DNA of 45,483 bases. Source: Psychrobacter sp. UBA3483 (lineage in GTDB: Bacteria > Pseudomonadota > Gammaproteobacteria > Pseudomonadales > Moraxellaceae). The notes beneath the pieces were generated by a model, which ran no database searches, was not told the origin of the DNA, and was given only the letters and a program-made list of their open reading frames with translations. The translations under genes and the position numbers were made by a program. Shown here in pieces: positions 25,337 to 34,509 of this stretch (its first letter is position 1; each line of letters begins with the position of its first letter). Location of the stretch: positions 1 through 45,483 of the forward strand of contig NZ_DFQS01000064.1 in the NCBI RefSeq assembly GCF_002377905.1. Direction: 5' to 3'.

Positions 25337-26293
25337 ATGGATAAGAGAGCAAGTATTCAGTGGTTCCCTGGGCATATGAACAAAGCCCGTAACGAAATCA
25401 AAGAAATCATGCCGCAGATGGACGTCGTCATTGAAGTGATTGACGCGCGTATTCCTTATAGTAGCGAAAACCCCATGGTTGCAGCATTACGCGGCGAAAA
25501 ACCAGTCATCAAAATCTTAAATAAAGCTGACCTCGCTGATCCTGAATTGACCAAAGCGTGGATGGAATATCTTGAACAACAAGACGGCGTTAAAGCTATC
25601 GCTTGCGACAATAACAAAGCCGATGACGTCAAGCGTATCATTGCAATATGCAAATCCCTCGTACCCAATAAAGTCGGGACGGGACGTCAAATCAAAGCCA
25701 TGATAATGGGTATTCCAAACGTTGGTAAATCGACCTTGATTAATACCTTAGCAGGCCGCGCCGTGGCAAGAACCGGCGACGAGCCTGCCGTCACTAAGTC
25801 GCAGCAGCTGATTAAGCTTGACGATGACATCATGCTCTATGACACCCCTGGTATGCTATGGCCAAAAGTTGAAAACGAAAACTCTGGCTATCGCTTGGCA
25901 GCGACCGGCGGTATTCGTGATACGGCGTTTGACTTCGCTGATGTTGCCAGTTATACCGCTGAGTATTTGCTGACAGCCTATCCTGAGCTACTAAAAACCC
26001 GCTATAAAATTGAGGAATTACCTAAGACCGATTGGGAGTTTTTTGAAATAGCTGGACGTAATCGCGGCTGTGTGCGCGCGGGCAATCAAGTCGATACTTA
26101 CCGCATGTCTGAGATTCTGATTAACGAGTTACGTAGTGGCAAGCTTGGCAATATTACGCTCGAGACGCCTGCAATGACGGAAGCTGAAGAGCTGGTCGTC
26201 GCCGAACAACGCATCGCTGCAGAAGAGAAAAGAATCGCTAAAGAAGAAGAGAAGCGCTTACGTCGTTTAAAAACGCGGAAGAATCGGAAGTAG
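25337..26293 (+). CDS. ylqF: Ribosome biogenesis GTPase YlqF/RbgA
   Basis: This is a circularly permuted GTPase of the large-subunit assembly family. It opens with IQWFPGHMNKARNEI (7-21). The G4 motif NKAD (62-65) comes before the G1 P-loop GIPNVGKS (125-132) and the G3 motif DTPG (169-172), the hallmark order. The C-terminal helical ANTAR-like domain contains RNRGCVRAGNQVD, and a very basic tail (KRIAKEEEKRLRRLKTRKNRK) likely contacts rRNA. I place the start at the ATG at 25337 (318 residues). A TTG at 25304 would add 11 residues, but the WFPGHM start fits the family better. It is convergent with the unknown pair, with only 21 bases between stops. Confidence 0.94.
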   Translation: MDKRASIQWFPGHMNKARNEIKEIMPQMDVVIEVIDARIPYSSENPMVAALRGEKPVIKILNKADLADPELTKAWMEYLEQQDGVKAIACDNNKADDVKRIIAICKSLVPNKVGTGRQIKAMIMGIPNVGKSTLINTLAGRAVARTGDEPAVTKSQQLIKLDDDIMLYDTPGMLWPKVENENSGYRLAATGGIRDTAFDFADVASYTAEYLLTAYPELLKTRYKIEELPKTDWEFFEIAGRNRGCVRAGNQVDTYRMSEILINELRSGKLGNITLETPAMTEAEELVVAEQRIAAEEKRIAKEEEKRLRRLKTRKNRK

Positions 26294-26314
26294 GGTTGAT
26301 AAACGTAAAACCAA

Positions 26315-26710
26315 TCATGTAGAAGTGAAATTCTTCCCGTCAGGCAAAGAAACCAACCCTAGCAAATAATAAAATACCAACCCATGTTTCTTTGCCAATG
26401 GTGCAATTACTCTAGCAGCTTCTTGCATGTTATTATCTGGCAGCGGCAGAGAGACAGCAAAAGTATTCTGTAGCTGTGCATGAGCGACCGTTGCCCCAAA
26501 TGCTAATGAAAGCTCAAATGATAAATCACCTTCCTGAGCCAGTTGTTGTAACTCAGTGGCGAATTTTAATATGTTTTCGCTATGAGCGCTGACTTCTACC
26601 TCTAGCAGCTGCGGTAGTAATACACCTGCACTATCGTAAGAGATAGGCAGATACTCATCGCCATCACCCAAACTTGCATCCCAAACATAAAACAAAGTAT
26701 ATTCATTCAT
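26315..26710 (-). CDS. Hypothetical protein, paralogous to its upstream neighbour
   Basis: The family is not named here. This small acidic soluble protein of 131 residues consists of a single domain that also forms the N-terminal part of the 374-residue protein upstream. Both begin with an aromatic strand ending VWD (FYVWD here), share a helix of SENILKFATEL type (SPNIIELADRL there), and end with a nearly identical block. That block reads ARVIAPLAKKHGLVFYYLLG here, then LVSLPDG. Its ATG lies only six bases after the neighbour's stop, and its ribosome site GGAG lies within the end of that gene, so the two are coupled. The C-terminal extension of the neighbour is missing here. It may be a stand-alone partner or a duplicated, trimmed copy. 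Confidence 0.82.
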   Translation of the reverse strand: MNEYTLFYVWDASLGDGDEYLPISYDSAGVLLPQLLEVEVSAHSENILKFATELQQLAQEGDLSFELSLAFGATVAHAQLQNTFAVSLPLPDNNMQEAARVIAPLAKKHGLVFYYLLGLVSLPDGKNFTST

Positions 26711-26716
26711 AACTGG

Positions 26717-27841
26717 TTACTCCAATGGCTCTACGGTAGATAAAATCTCTAAAAGCCTATCCCAGCGCTCATTCATTCTATTCTTAGCATACTCGTTTGG
26801 TGAGTTATCTATCAGATCACGATACTGTCTAACCAACTCATAGAAGTCCTCTCGACCTGCAAGTTTGGCTAAAATAAGGTGTTTATCCACACTCTCACCA
26901 TAGCTGTGCCCTCTTGCAATCCTGTTGTGCAGTAACAAAAAAAGTTGATTATAGCTGTCTATTTTATCTGCTTCATCCAGTTTACTGGCAAACTCAGTAT
27001 TGATAAATTCAGGAATCTGTTTTTGCTTATCTGTAAAGTTTCTATCGCATACATTAATGTAATGTAGCTTTAAATAAGGAAACTGCTGTCTAAGCTCAGT
27101 TGGCGGCGATACTTTGTCATAAATCTCTTCAAACGCTGGTGATACAAAATACGCATGAATTTTTAATCTAAAATAGCCGTTCTTACCTTCCGCTCCTCCG
27201 GTTAGACGCACATGACCATAAGGCATGGCCTTGGTACAACCATCGACTTCAAGAGAGTCATTAACGTTAGCGCTTGTTACTTGACTACACTGATAACCAT
27301 AACGTTCTAAACAATCATGCATGAATGGGTGCAGTATTTTTTCAAAGTCCTCTCTATCTCTAGGAACCTGTGCCTCTGGCTTATAAATATCGGCGGACTG
27401 TTTTGCAAGCGCCCGCTTTTCTTTTAGCAGTGTCATCCCTCGTGCAATGTTAGGCGGATAGATCGTACCATCTGGATAGGCGACCATACCCCGCGTGTCA
27501 TAAAACACTAGCCCTAGTTCTTCACATAGAGGGGCGATAACATCTAGCGCTTCACCGTGCAGTGCTTCAGGTGTGGGTATGGCGACGCAAGCGGTCTTAG
27601 GATGTGTTTTCATCTCTAAATTTGTATTTACGTAGGCTTCATAAAAGACTTCTGAATAATCCGAGGTTCTGGCTTCGTCAACGAGACGATCTGCCAGCTC
27701 AATGATATTTGGGCTAATATCATCCACTGGATGCTTTCGCAAAGCTTCAAAGTCATGGGTTGCTTGCTCCCATGAGCTGTCTTTACTTGGTGTACAAGTA
27801 ATTTGATGGATATCCCAAACGAAAAAGGTTTGTGCTGACAA
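26717..27841 (-). CDS. Hypothetical two-domain protein
   Basis: I do not recognise the family. The protein has 374 residues and is soluble. Residues 1-135 form a domain homologous to the next gene (FFVWD at 6-10; VIAPLCEELGLVFYDTRGMV; AYPDG). Residues about 155-374 form a second, different domain that begins DREDFEKILHPFMHDCLERYG. It contains YGHVRLTGG, GYFRLKIHAYFVSPAFEEIYD and a helical end rich in Arg and Glu. That pattern loosely recalls DUF4304-type proteins, which is a guess. The start is a TTG preceded by AGGAGAG at ideal spacing. It is expressed leftward together with the 131-residue gene. The pair sits between ylqF and divergent mutY and has no link to either. No toxin motif is visible. 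Confidence 0.8.
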   Translation of the reverse strand: MSAQTFFVWDIHQITCTPSKDSSWEQATHDFEALRKHPVDDISPNIIELADRLVDEARTSDYSEVFYEAYVNTNLEMKTHPKTACVAIPTPEALHGEALDVIAPLCEELGLVFYDTRGMVAYPDGTIYPPNIARGMTLLKEKRALAKQSADIYKPEAQVPRDREDFEKILHPFMHDCLERYGYQCSQVTSANVNDSLEVDGCTKAMPYGHVRLTGGAEGKNGYFRLKIHAYFVSPAFEEIYDKVSPPTELRQQFPYLKLHYINVCDRNFTDKQKQIPEFINTEFASKLDEADKIDSYNQLFLLLHNRIARGHSYGESVDKHLILAKLAGREDFYELVRQYRDLIDNSPNEYAKNRMNERWDRLLEILSTVEPLE

Positions 27842-28029
27842 TATACTCTCTCCTAAACTATTAATGAAAACAATGGTTCTACTTATATTTATTATTAAAC
27901 CAACAATGAATAGTTAAACTATATTCTTCCATAAAAATAACAGACCATTGCATAGCGACCTGCATCACCCCATAAACGAAGCTAACCTTTTATAGTCTGA
28001 TATTTCTTATTAATTGACAAGGATTATTC

Positions 28030-29262
28030 TTGCCTACTTTATTCTCTCAACCTGATTCATCTTTAAACTCCCTCGCCCCACGCCTACTCCATTGGTTTAG
28101 TGAAAACGGTCGCCACGACTTACCTTGGCAACAGCACCAAACCCATACGCCCAATCCTTATATCGTTTGGCTATCAGAAGTCATGCTCCAGCAAACACAA
28201 GTGACTACTGTGCTGCCCTACTTTGCCCGTTTTATGGAATCCTTTCCCACGGTGCAAGATTTAGCCGCAGCAGAATGGGATATGGTGGCGGAGCATTGGG
28301 CAGGGCTTGGCTACTATGCGCGCGCGCGTAATTTACATAAAGGTGCAAAGCGATTGGTTGCAGTGATTGATGAGACGGGCGACTTTCCGCAAACCTTAGC
28401 CGGTTGGGAGGCGATTTCTGGCGTTGGCCCGTCGACTGCTGGGGCGATTATGGCAATGGGATTGCATCGCTATGGCGTTATCTGTGATGGTAATGTCAAA
28501 CGCGTCCTGACACGCTGGGCAGCAATTGATGGCGATATCACTAAATCTGCTACGACCAAAGCGCTGTGGGCGTTGGCGGAGCGTTTAACACCTAGGGAAA
28601 ATTCAGGATTATTTGCGCAAGCCATGATGGATATGGGCGCAACTTTATGCACTCGTAGCAAGCCTGCTTGCCTATTATGTCCGCTGCAACATGATTGCTT
28701 GGCACATGCGCAGGGTCGCGAGACCGATTATCCGGTCAAAGCAAAAAAGCAGCCCAAACCCAGCAAATTTAGCAATGCGCTATTAATTAAAGATACTGGC
28801 GGTAAAATACTTTGGCTACAGCGTCCCGATAACGGTATTTGGGGCGGACTATGGAGCTTGCCTTTACAGTTTGTAGAAAAGATTGAAGGCAAAGCGAGTG
28901 GCAAAACAACTGCTAAAAATTTAGTAGCCAGCGATGATAAATTATTAAAAGTTGCTAGTAATGAAAAAGTCTATGAAACAGAGTTTACTACTGCTGAGCA
29001 AATTATTAACGAATGGTTAGATAAGCATAATTTGGCAGCCGCGCCCATTAATAAAACCTTAATTGATGACGCGCCTATCAAACATTCATTAACCCATTTC
29101 CATTGGTATTTAACGCCGCAATCAGTCACTCTAACTAATGAGCAAGTGACTGATTTGACCACAACCTTGCAAGCAGCTGATGTTAATATTAATTGGCTAA
29201 GTGCTGAAGATGCGCAGGCAACACTTGGATTACCGCGCGCGATGGTTAAGATTTTAGAATAA
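28030..29262 (+). CDS. mutY: A/G-specific adenine glycosylase
   Basis: This base-excision repair enzyme removes adenine mispaired with 8-oxoguanine, in the GO system. It has 410 residues. The helix-hairpin-helix GVGPSTAGAI is at 131-140, with Glu50 in WLSEVMLQQTQV and the catalytic Asp153 in VICDGNVKRVL. The 4Fe-4S ligands Cys207, Cys214, Cys217 and Cys223 have the usual 6-2-5 spacing. The C-terminal NUDIX-like 8-oxoG recognition domain starts near FSNALLIKDTGGKILWLQRP. It contains a low-complexity Lys/Ser/Ala insert (about 290-315). The start is TTG, supported by AAGGATTATTC. A bidirectional terminator follows. Confidence 0.95.
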   Translation: MPTLFSQPDSSLNSLAPRLLHWFSENGRHDLPWQQHQTHTPNPYIVWLSEVMLQQTQVTTVLPYFARFMESFPTVQDLAAAEWDMVAEHWAGLGYYARARNLHKGAKRLVAVIDETGDFPQTLAGWEAISGVGPSTAGAIMAMGLHRYGVICDGNVKRVLTRWAAIDGDITKSATTKALWALAERLTPRENSGLFAQAMMDMGATLCTRSKPACLLCPLQHDCLAHAQGRETDYPVKAKKQPKPSKFSNALLIKDTGGKILWLQRPDNGIWGGLWSLPLQFVEKIEGKASGKTTAKNLVASDDKLLKVASNEKVYETEFTTAEQIINEWLDKHNLAAAPINKTLIDDAPIKHSLTHFHWYLTPQSVTLTNEQVTDLTTTLQAADVNINWLSAEDAQATLGLPRAMVKILE

Positions 29263-29290
29263 TAATTGAGTGCAACCAAATACAATTTAT

Positions 29291-29328
29291 AAAAAAGCGA
29301 CTCAAAATATATTCTGAGTCGCTTTTTT
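29291..29328. terminator. Bidirectional terminator between mutY and tesB
   Basis: AAAAAAGCGACTCA and TGAGTCGCTTTTTT form a perfect stem with a ten-base loop. A-run and T-run serve both convergent genes. Confidence 0.92.
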
Positions 29329-29361
29329 AATTTACAAAGCACTAAAAACTTAAGACGGAAC

Positions 29362-30264
29362 TTAAGACTTCGGTACCCGCAAACGCATCAAGCCTTCTTG
29401 TTGTACCGTCGCTACCAAGCGACCCTCTTGCCAAAACTGACCGTGATTTAAGCCTTTGGCGTTAGATGTCGTATCACTCCACATATCATATAGCAGCCAT
29501 TTATTTAAATCAAAGTCACGATGAAAATGCATCGAATGGTCGATACTGGCCGCTTGCAAGCCACTGGTCATAAAGCTAACACCGTGTGACATCAGCCCCG
29601 TACCTACCAAGTAAAAATCAGACGAAAACGCCAATAGTGCTTGCTGAATGGCCACTGGCTGCTTGCCGAGCTCACGAATACGCAGCCAGTTTGCTTGTTT
29701 GGGCTTCATCGGTTCTGGATGAATAGGATCACGCGGCTTGATCGGCTTAATCTCAACATGACGATGACGCATAAAGCGCGCTTTGAGCGCATCTGGGACT
29801 TTGCCAACATATTCTTCTTTTAAATCTTGCTCAGCAAGCAAGTCTTCTGGCGGCGGATAAACCGGCATATCCTCTTGATATTCCAAGCCCTCTTCCATCG
29901 GGGAAAATGAGGCAATCATTGAAAATATCACCTGCTCAACAGGCGCTTTACCGCGCACTTCTTTATACTGGATTGCCGTGACTTCACGCGCCGACAGACT
30001 GCGACCATCACGCAGGCGGCGTACTTGGTAAATCACCGGCTGATTGATATCGCCACCGCGCAAAAAATAGCCATGCAGCGAATGACAAGGTTTGTCTTTA
30101 TCGAGCGTATGCGAAGCGGCCATAATCGCTTGCGCCAGCACCTGCCCACCAAAAATACGACTACCAACATAGTCGTGGCTTTTACCTTCAAAAACATCAG
30201 GGCTGACTTCGATAAGCGCGACAGTAGCGAGCAGCTCATCGATCAGTTGCGGATAATCAGACAT
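29362..30264 (-). CDS. tesB: Acyl-CoA thioesterase II
   Basis: This cytoplasmic thioesterase hydrolyses medium- and long-chain acyl-CoA to free acid and CoA. About 300 residues contain two hot-dog folds in tandem. The first contains VFEGKSHDYVGSRIFGGQVLAQA. The second holds the active-site region SIDHSMHFHRDFDLNKWLLYD and ends NHGQFWQEGRLVATVQQEGLMR, where the Asp-Thr/Ser-Gln triad of the family lies. I start at MSDYPQLI (30264) because the frame upstream opens only with TTG, and GGAAACC lies ten bases before the ATG. It is a single leftward gene. Its leader is separated from rapA by a 550-base gap that holds repeat copy B. Confidence 0.94.
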   Translation of the reverse strand: MSDYPQLIDELLATVALIEVSPDVFEGKSHDYVGSRIFGGQVLAQAIMAASHTLDKDKPCHSLHGYFLRGGDINQPVIYQVRRLRDGRSLSAREVTAIQYKEVRGKAPVEQVIFSMIASFSPMEEGLEYQEDMPVYPPPEDLLAEQDLKEEYVGKVPDALKARFMRHRHVEIKPIKPRDPIHPEPMKPKQANWLRIRELGKQPVAIQQALLAFSSDFYLVGTGLMSHGVSFMTSGLQAASIDHSMHFHRDFDLNKWLLYDMWSDTTSNAKGLNHGQFWQEGRLVATVQQEGLMRLRVPKS

Positions 30265-30387
30265 GACGATAGGTTTCCTTATTTTGATCAATCACGACTA
30301 GCATTGGGATATCAGTACTCGACAATATCAAAACGATACCAATATGATATGGCTTAAGCCAATGCGGCGTTTTACTTTAAAATAATA

Positions 30388-30526
30388 TATAGTAGGTTCA
30401 TTTTAAAACAGCGACGCTGCGACTGGGATGAGTTCTTCACAGCCTCTGTGATAACTGCAAGCAAGGAAAATTTATACCAGTCACACCTAGCTATTAATGC
30501 CCTGATTTTATTTCGAACTGACTATA
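30388..30526. repeat. Dispersed intergenic repeat, copy B
   Basis: It shares ordered blocks with 3666-3798: CAGCCTCTGT (30440-30449), GCAAGCAAGGAAAAT (30457-30471), ATACCAGT, CTGATTTTATTT and the end ACTGACTATA. The left end (TATAGTAGGTTCATTTTAA) resembles the reverse complement of the right end (TATAGTCAGTTCGAAATAA), so the element has imperfect terminal inverted repeats. It is non-coding, about 139 bases long. Confidence 0.65.
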
Positions 30527-30769
30527 ATAGTTTGCGATAAACAACCAGATAACGCTGAGAACACCTAATAAATAGTCGGTAAAATGATTACCGGTAGCTC
30601 ATTATAAAGCGAAATTTTAATCATCTTAGCGAATATTAAAGATTTTGACTAGGCAGTCGCGGCATTATGCTCCGGTTTAATGATTTATTAGCTTAACGAT
30701 AATGAGTAAGTATCTATCTAAACAAGTAATTGTCTAAAAAAGTAGCTATCTAAGCTCACAAACATAAAT

Positions 30770-30802
30770 AAAAAACGAGATGATTAGACACCTCGTTTTT
30801 TT
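30770..30802 (-). terminator. Terminator after rapA
   Basis: On the minus strand, AACGAG and CTCGTT pair with further base pairs and a small internal mismatch, followed by a long T-run. It starts 14 bases beyond the rapA stop. Confidence 0.85.
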
Positions 30803-30815
30803 ATTGGCCTTAAAA

Positions 30816-33704
30816 CTATGGTTTTACAGCGACCAGCACGCGGATAGAGTCTGGCACCAGCGATAAATTGCCTAGTGCTTGCTCGCCTTGGGCTTTTAGT
30901 TGCTCTAGGCGTTCAATCTCTTCTGGGCGCACGTTAGGGTTAATAGTTTGCAGATGCTTTAGGCGCTTTATCTCACGCGACCACTGCTGGCTAAAGCGCG
31001 CGCTTGCCTGTTCACCAATCTCTGCTAGCTGCTGACGGGCAATATCTTCGGCTTCATAATAGCGCTGCTCAATCACATCGCCACGTACCTTAATAACTTG
31101 GCGGGCGCGGTTTTTATCCAAGCGCTCAATATGCGGCATAATCATATCGCTGCTGATACGGGCCGATAAATCACTACCCTGCTCGCTGATAAACACACGA
31201 ATATTTTGCGTAGGCAAGGTAGCAGGCAGATTAAGCAATCTTGGCGCAATCGCTTCGACGCGGAAATTCACTTCTAGCAGCACCATACCTTGGGGGACGG
31301 CAGCGCTTTTGAGCATGGCCACCGTGGTATTACCAAAAGTGCTGGTACTTGCTAGCTCATAAATCGCGCGCATCAATGGATGCTCGTGGGTGATAAATTC
31401 GATATCTTCACGCTGAAGCGCTTGATTACGCTCAAAGGTTAAGGTCATACCATCTTCATCGCCGAGCGGCAGACCATCGATATAATCGCTAATCTCGGTG
31501 CTGTCAATCGGCGCAATCACCCATGAGCCATCGCGCTGGATATTGTGATCAATATTAGCAGAAGCAAAGAAGCGCTCGATAAATTGCGGCAATAGATTAT
31601 GCTTATCAAAATCATGCATGGCATCTTTGATACGCCCAGCAACGCGCGGACGGCACGAGTTGTACTCAAGCAGACGATCGCGACCAGCTTGTAGCTGTGC
31701 TTCTAGTCCCAAGCGCGTCTGCTTTGCTGCTTCGATAATCTCTTGCAAAGTGGTGCGGTTAGCGTCGGTATCCGCGCCTTCGAGCATCGGCTTTAGCTCT
31801 TGGATATATTGCTCTTGCACGCTTTGCGCCGTTGGCGAAATCTGATTAAACATATTGAGCGCATCGTTATACCAGCGGTACATTCGCTCTTGCGCCGTCC
31901 CTTGTACATAAGGAACGTGCAACATAATTTGCTGCGTTTGCCCGATACGGTCTAGGCGACCAATACGCTGCTCTAAAGTATCTGGATTGGCAGGCAAGTC
32001 CCACAATATCAGCTGGCTTGCAAACTGGAAGTTACGACCTTCTGAGCCAATCTCTGAGCAGAGTAATATCTGCGCGCCCTCTGAGTCGGCGAAAAACGCT
32101 GCTGCTTGGTCACGCTCAAGTAAGGTCATCTGTTCGGTAAAGATGGCGGTTTTAATACCAGCATGCAGGCGCAATACCGCCTCTAAACTTTCAACCGTCG
32201 CCCCACTACGAGCAATCAATAACACTTTTTTATGCTTAAGCTCGCCCTTTAAGATATCAATCAACCACGGCACCCGCGGGTCATCTTCTAACCAGCCGCC
32301 ATCTGGTTGATTTTCTTCACCCCAAAGCTGCTCACGCAATTTACCCTTGGTTTGATAGCGGTCAACCCATGCTTCAGGCAACGGTAATGGATATGGCTGG
32401 CTGCTACGACCATAAAAACCTTTGACGCTTTCACGGGTATTACGGAATAAAATACGTCCGGTACCATGACGGTCAAGGAGCTCATTGAGCGCATAAGTAC
32501 GCAGTTTTTCGTCGTCATTAATGTTTGCTAATTCATCGACACTAATAGAAAGCAGATGACTTAACGCCGCGATTTGACCGTCGCTTAACGGTTTATCTTC
32601 GATTAAAACACTCGCAACGGCGGCGGTTTCAGCAAAGGCTTCTTGACCATCGATAAATTCATCTAAATCATCAAAGCGATCTGGGTCTAATAAACGCAGA
32701 CGGGCAAAATGACTTTGGGCGCCAAGCTGCTCTGGCGTTGCTGTTAATAGCATGACGCCCGGTGTTTCTTCGGCAAAGTCGGCAATGAGGTCATATTTAT
32801 CATTACCGCCTTGCGCTTCATCCCAATGCAGGTGATGCGCTTCATCAACGACCAATAAATCAAAGCCTGCTTCCATCGCTTGGTCATACAGATCAGGATG
32901 ATCGAGCAATAGGTCCATACCGGCAATGATACATTGCTCAGTAGCAAAGACGTTTTGTTCAGGGTCGTGCTCTTTAATCGCAGCGGTACGTACCAAATCA
33001 AACAAGGCAAAGTTTAGGTTAAAACGACGGCGCAGCTCAATCATCCACTGATACTGCAAACTGTCCGGGACAAGAATTAATACGCGCTCAGCTTTGCCAG
33101 TCAGTAGCTGCTGATGAATAATCAAACCTGCTTCAATGGTTTTACCCAAACCGACTTCGTCAGCAAGCAAGACACGCGGCGCGATACGTTTGCCAACTTC
33201 ATGAGCGATATAAAGCTGATGCTCAATAATATCGACACGTGCGCCCATCAAGCCTTTGAGCGGATGACCCGCTAGCGCTGATTGCATACGCAGAATATCC
33301 TGGCGCAGCTCGTACCAATCCCCGCGCTCAATACGACCAGCCAGTAAACGCTCAAGCGGCTTTGCCAAGGTGATATTAGCCGCCAAACGGGTTTCCATAA
33401 TGCCTTTTTCATGCTCATCAACACTGTATTTGAGCACGCCCATCACTTCTTCGACCGCGGTTACGGTATAGCTATTACCGGCTTGGTCAGAAATGCTATC
33501 GCCTTCTTTGAACACCACGCGCGATAACGGCGCAGAATTTTTGGCGTAGACGCGCGTCTCTTCACTTTGCGGAAATAAGATATGCACACAGCGGTCATCG
33601 ACGTCGATGACCACACCCAAGCCAAGCTCAGACTCCGTATCAGATAAATAACGTTGACCAACGGCAAATTCGGTGCTGTGCAATGAAGCGATAGAGATAG
33701 TCAT
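30816..33704 (-). CDS. rapA: RNA polymerase-associated ATPase RapA (HepA)
   Basis: This SWI2/SNF2-family ATPase binds RNA polymerase and recycles stalled or post-termination complexes. It has 962 residues, the usual size. The N-terminal Tudor-like domains (to about residue 110) come first. The helicase core holds Walker A DEVGLGKT (182-189), the DEAH box (287-290), LLTATPEQLGAQSHFARL, and the motif VI region QRIGRLDRIGQTQQI. The RapA-specific C-terminal domain includes HEHPLMRAIYELASTSTFGNTT. The ribosome site is weak. It is a single leftward unit ended by the hairpin at 30770-30802. Together with rho at 42923 it makes two transcription-recycling factors in one region, though they are far apart and probably unrelated in regulation. 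Confidence 0.96.
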   Translation of the reverse strand: MTISIASLHSTEFAVGQRYLSDTESELGLGVVIDVDDRCVHILFPQSEETRVYAKNSAPLSRVVFKEGDSISDQAGNSYTVTAVEEVMGVLKYSVDEHEKGIMETRLAANITLAKPLERLLAGRIERGDWYELRQDILRMQSALAGHPLKGLMGARVDIIEHQLYIAHEVGKRIAPRVLLADEVGLGKTIEAGLIIHQQLLTGKAERVLILVPDSLQYQWMIELRRRFNLNFALFDLVRTAAIKEHDPEQNVFATEQCIIAGMDLLLDHPDLYDQAMEAGFDLLVVDEAHHLHWDEAQGGNDKYDLIADFAEETPGVMLLTATPEQLGAQSHFARLRLLDPDRFDDLDEFIDGQEAFAETAAVASVLIEDKPLSDGQIAALSHLLSISVDELANINDDEKLRTYALNELLDRHGTGRILFRNTRESVKGFYGRSSQPYPLPLPEAWVDRYQTKGKLREQLWGEENQPDGGWLEDDPRVPWLIDILKGELKHKKVLLIARSGATVESLEAVLRLHAGIKTAIFTEQMTLLERDQAAAFFADSEGAQILLCSEIGSEGRNFQFASQLILWDLPANPDTLEQRIGRLDRIGQTQQIMLHVPYVQGTAQERMYRWYNDALNMFNQISPTAQSVQEQYIQELKPMLEGADTDANRTTLQEIIEAAKQTRLGLEAQLQAGRDRLLEYNSCRPRVAGRIKDAMHDFDKHNLLPQFIERFFASANIDHNIQRDGSWVIAPIDSTEISDYIDGLPLGDEDGMTLTFERNQALQREDIEFITHEHPLMRAIYELASTSTFGNTTVAMLKSAAVPQGMVLLEVNFRVEAIAPRLLNLPATLPTQNIRVFISEQGSDLSARISSDMIMPHIERLDKNRARQVIKVRGDVIEQRYYEAEDIARQQLAEIGEQASARFSQQWSREIKRLKHLQTINPNVRPEEIERLEQLKAQGEQALGNLSLVPDSIRVLVAVKP

Positions 33705-33786
33705 AAGGCGATGTCTTTTGTACTCAGATGATAAGAAAATAGATAGTTAATGAATCAGGCCACAATCACACAAACAATCACACAAG

Positions 33787-33879
33787 GATTTAGTCAATTA
33801 ATAGCTCAAACTCATCAATAAATTGCTGGTCATTGAAGATATCAGCAACGCCTAACTTGTCAGCTAGGTCGATGGATAA
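33787..33879 (-). pseudogene. Possible 3' remnant of a gene
   Basis: A minus-strand frame without a start codon reads SIDLADKLGVADIFNDQQFI and onward to an acidic end and stop. The acidic, amphipathic composition looks like the C-terminus of a real protein, but it is only about 30 codons long and I cannot name a parent. Confidence 0.25.
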
Positions 33880-34401
33880 AACAGACCATTATATAACGTT
33901 AGCGCCTAGATGAGTGCGCTAAGTTGACTTTTCAAGAGCAAATTTTGCCAAGATTATTGCCATTTTTTGGTAAGACTATTGCGATACTGAGCTTAAGTAA
34001 CTTTTTAGAAATCAACATATAACGACTCACAAGTAAAGAAAAACGCTCGCTAGCATGGCATAAACATTGTTATCATAAAATTGTTTCTATACTGTTAATA
34101 TATGCAATTTAACATTTCTTATTGTTATTAAGGCTATATTAATCCTTAGCACTCTTTAGATTTTCCCAATGATATAAAAAAGTTATTCAAAAAATTTAAC
34201 TACTAAGTCTTAAAACACAAAATTTTGACAATCCCTTACTTAATACCGTCTTTTTTAAGACCGTTGAGTAAGCCAAGTGGTGTTTTTTATAGTCGTTTAA
34301 GTTATGAATTAACCGTAAATACTTTAATATTGGTTATATATGTAGATATTTAACTGATTGATAATCTTAAAAATTTTGCCCTAATACTCAAATCCCATTT
34401 T

Positions 34402-34414
34402 CGTAAGGCTTACG
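34402..34414. promoter_or_regulatory. 13-base palindrome, copy 2
   Basis: It is identical to CGTAAGGCTTACG at 18836-18848. It lies 96 bases before the kinase start chosen here, almost the same distance as copy 1 from its gene. Confidence 0.3.
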
Positions 34415-34509
34415 TATCACCACATCATCGATTGCTAGCAGCAAACAGTATGGGTAGTCTGTATAGACAGTCTGCTTTGTGGTCACGTTTATCCAAGGAC
34501 AATCCCCTC

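Larger units (their letters stand above)
30265..30815. other. 550-base gap between tesB and rapA
   Basis: It contains repeat copy B (30388-30526), about 240 bases of AT-rich sequence without a credible frame, and the rapA terminator (30770-30802). The AT-rich part has short TATCTAA-type repeats (30710-30755). I see no gene. Confidence 0.5.
33705..34509. other. Long gap between rapA and the sensor kinase
   Basis: Here are a possible gene remnant (33787-33879, minus), an AT-rich middle, a two-part hairpin (34235-34272: CTTACT/AGTAAG outside and GTCTT/AAGAC inside), and the palindrome copy 2 (34402-34414). A TTGACA at 34225-34230 has no matching -10 at proper spacing. No complete gene is visible. 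Its length suggests a regulated leader for the kinase. Confidence 0.4.

Noticed and set aside
26315..27841. Toxin-antitoxin or toxin-immunity pair
   Set aside because: The two proteins are paralogues of each other, neither shows a toxin catalytic motif, and no secretion or toxin gene lies nearby.
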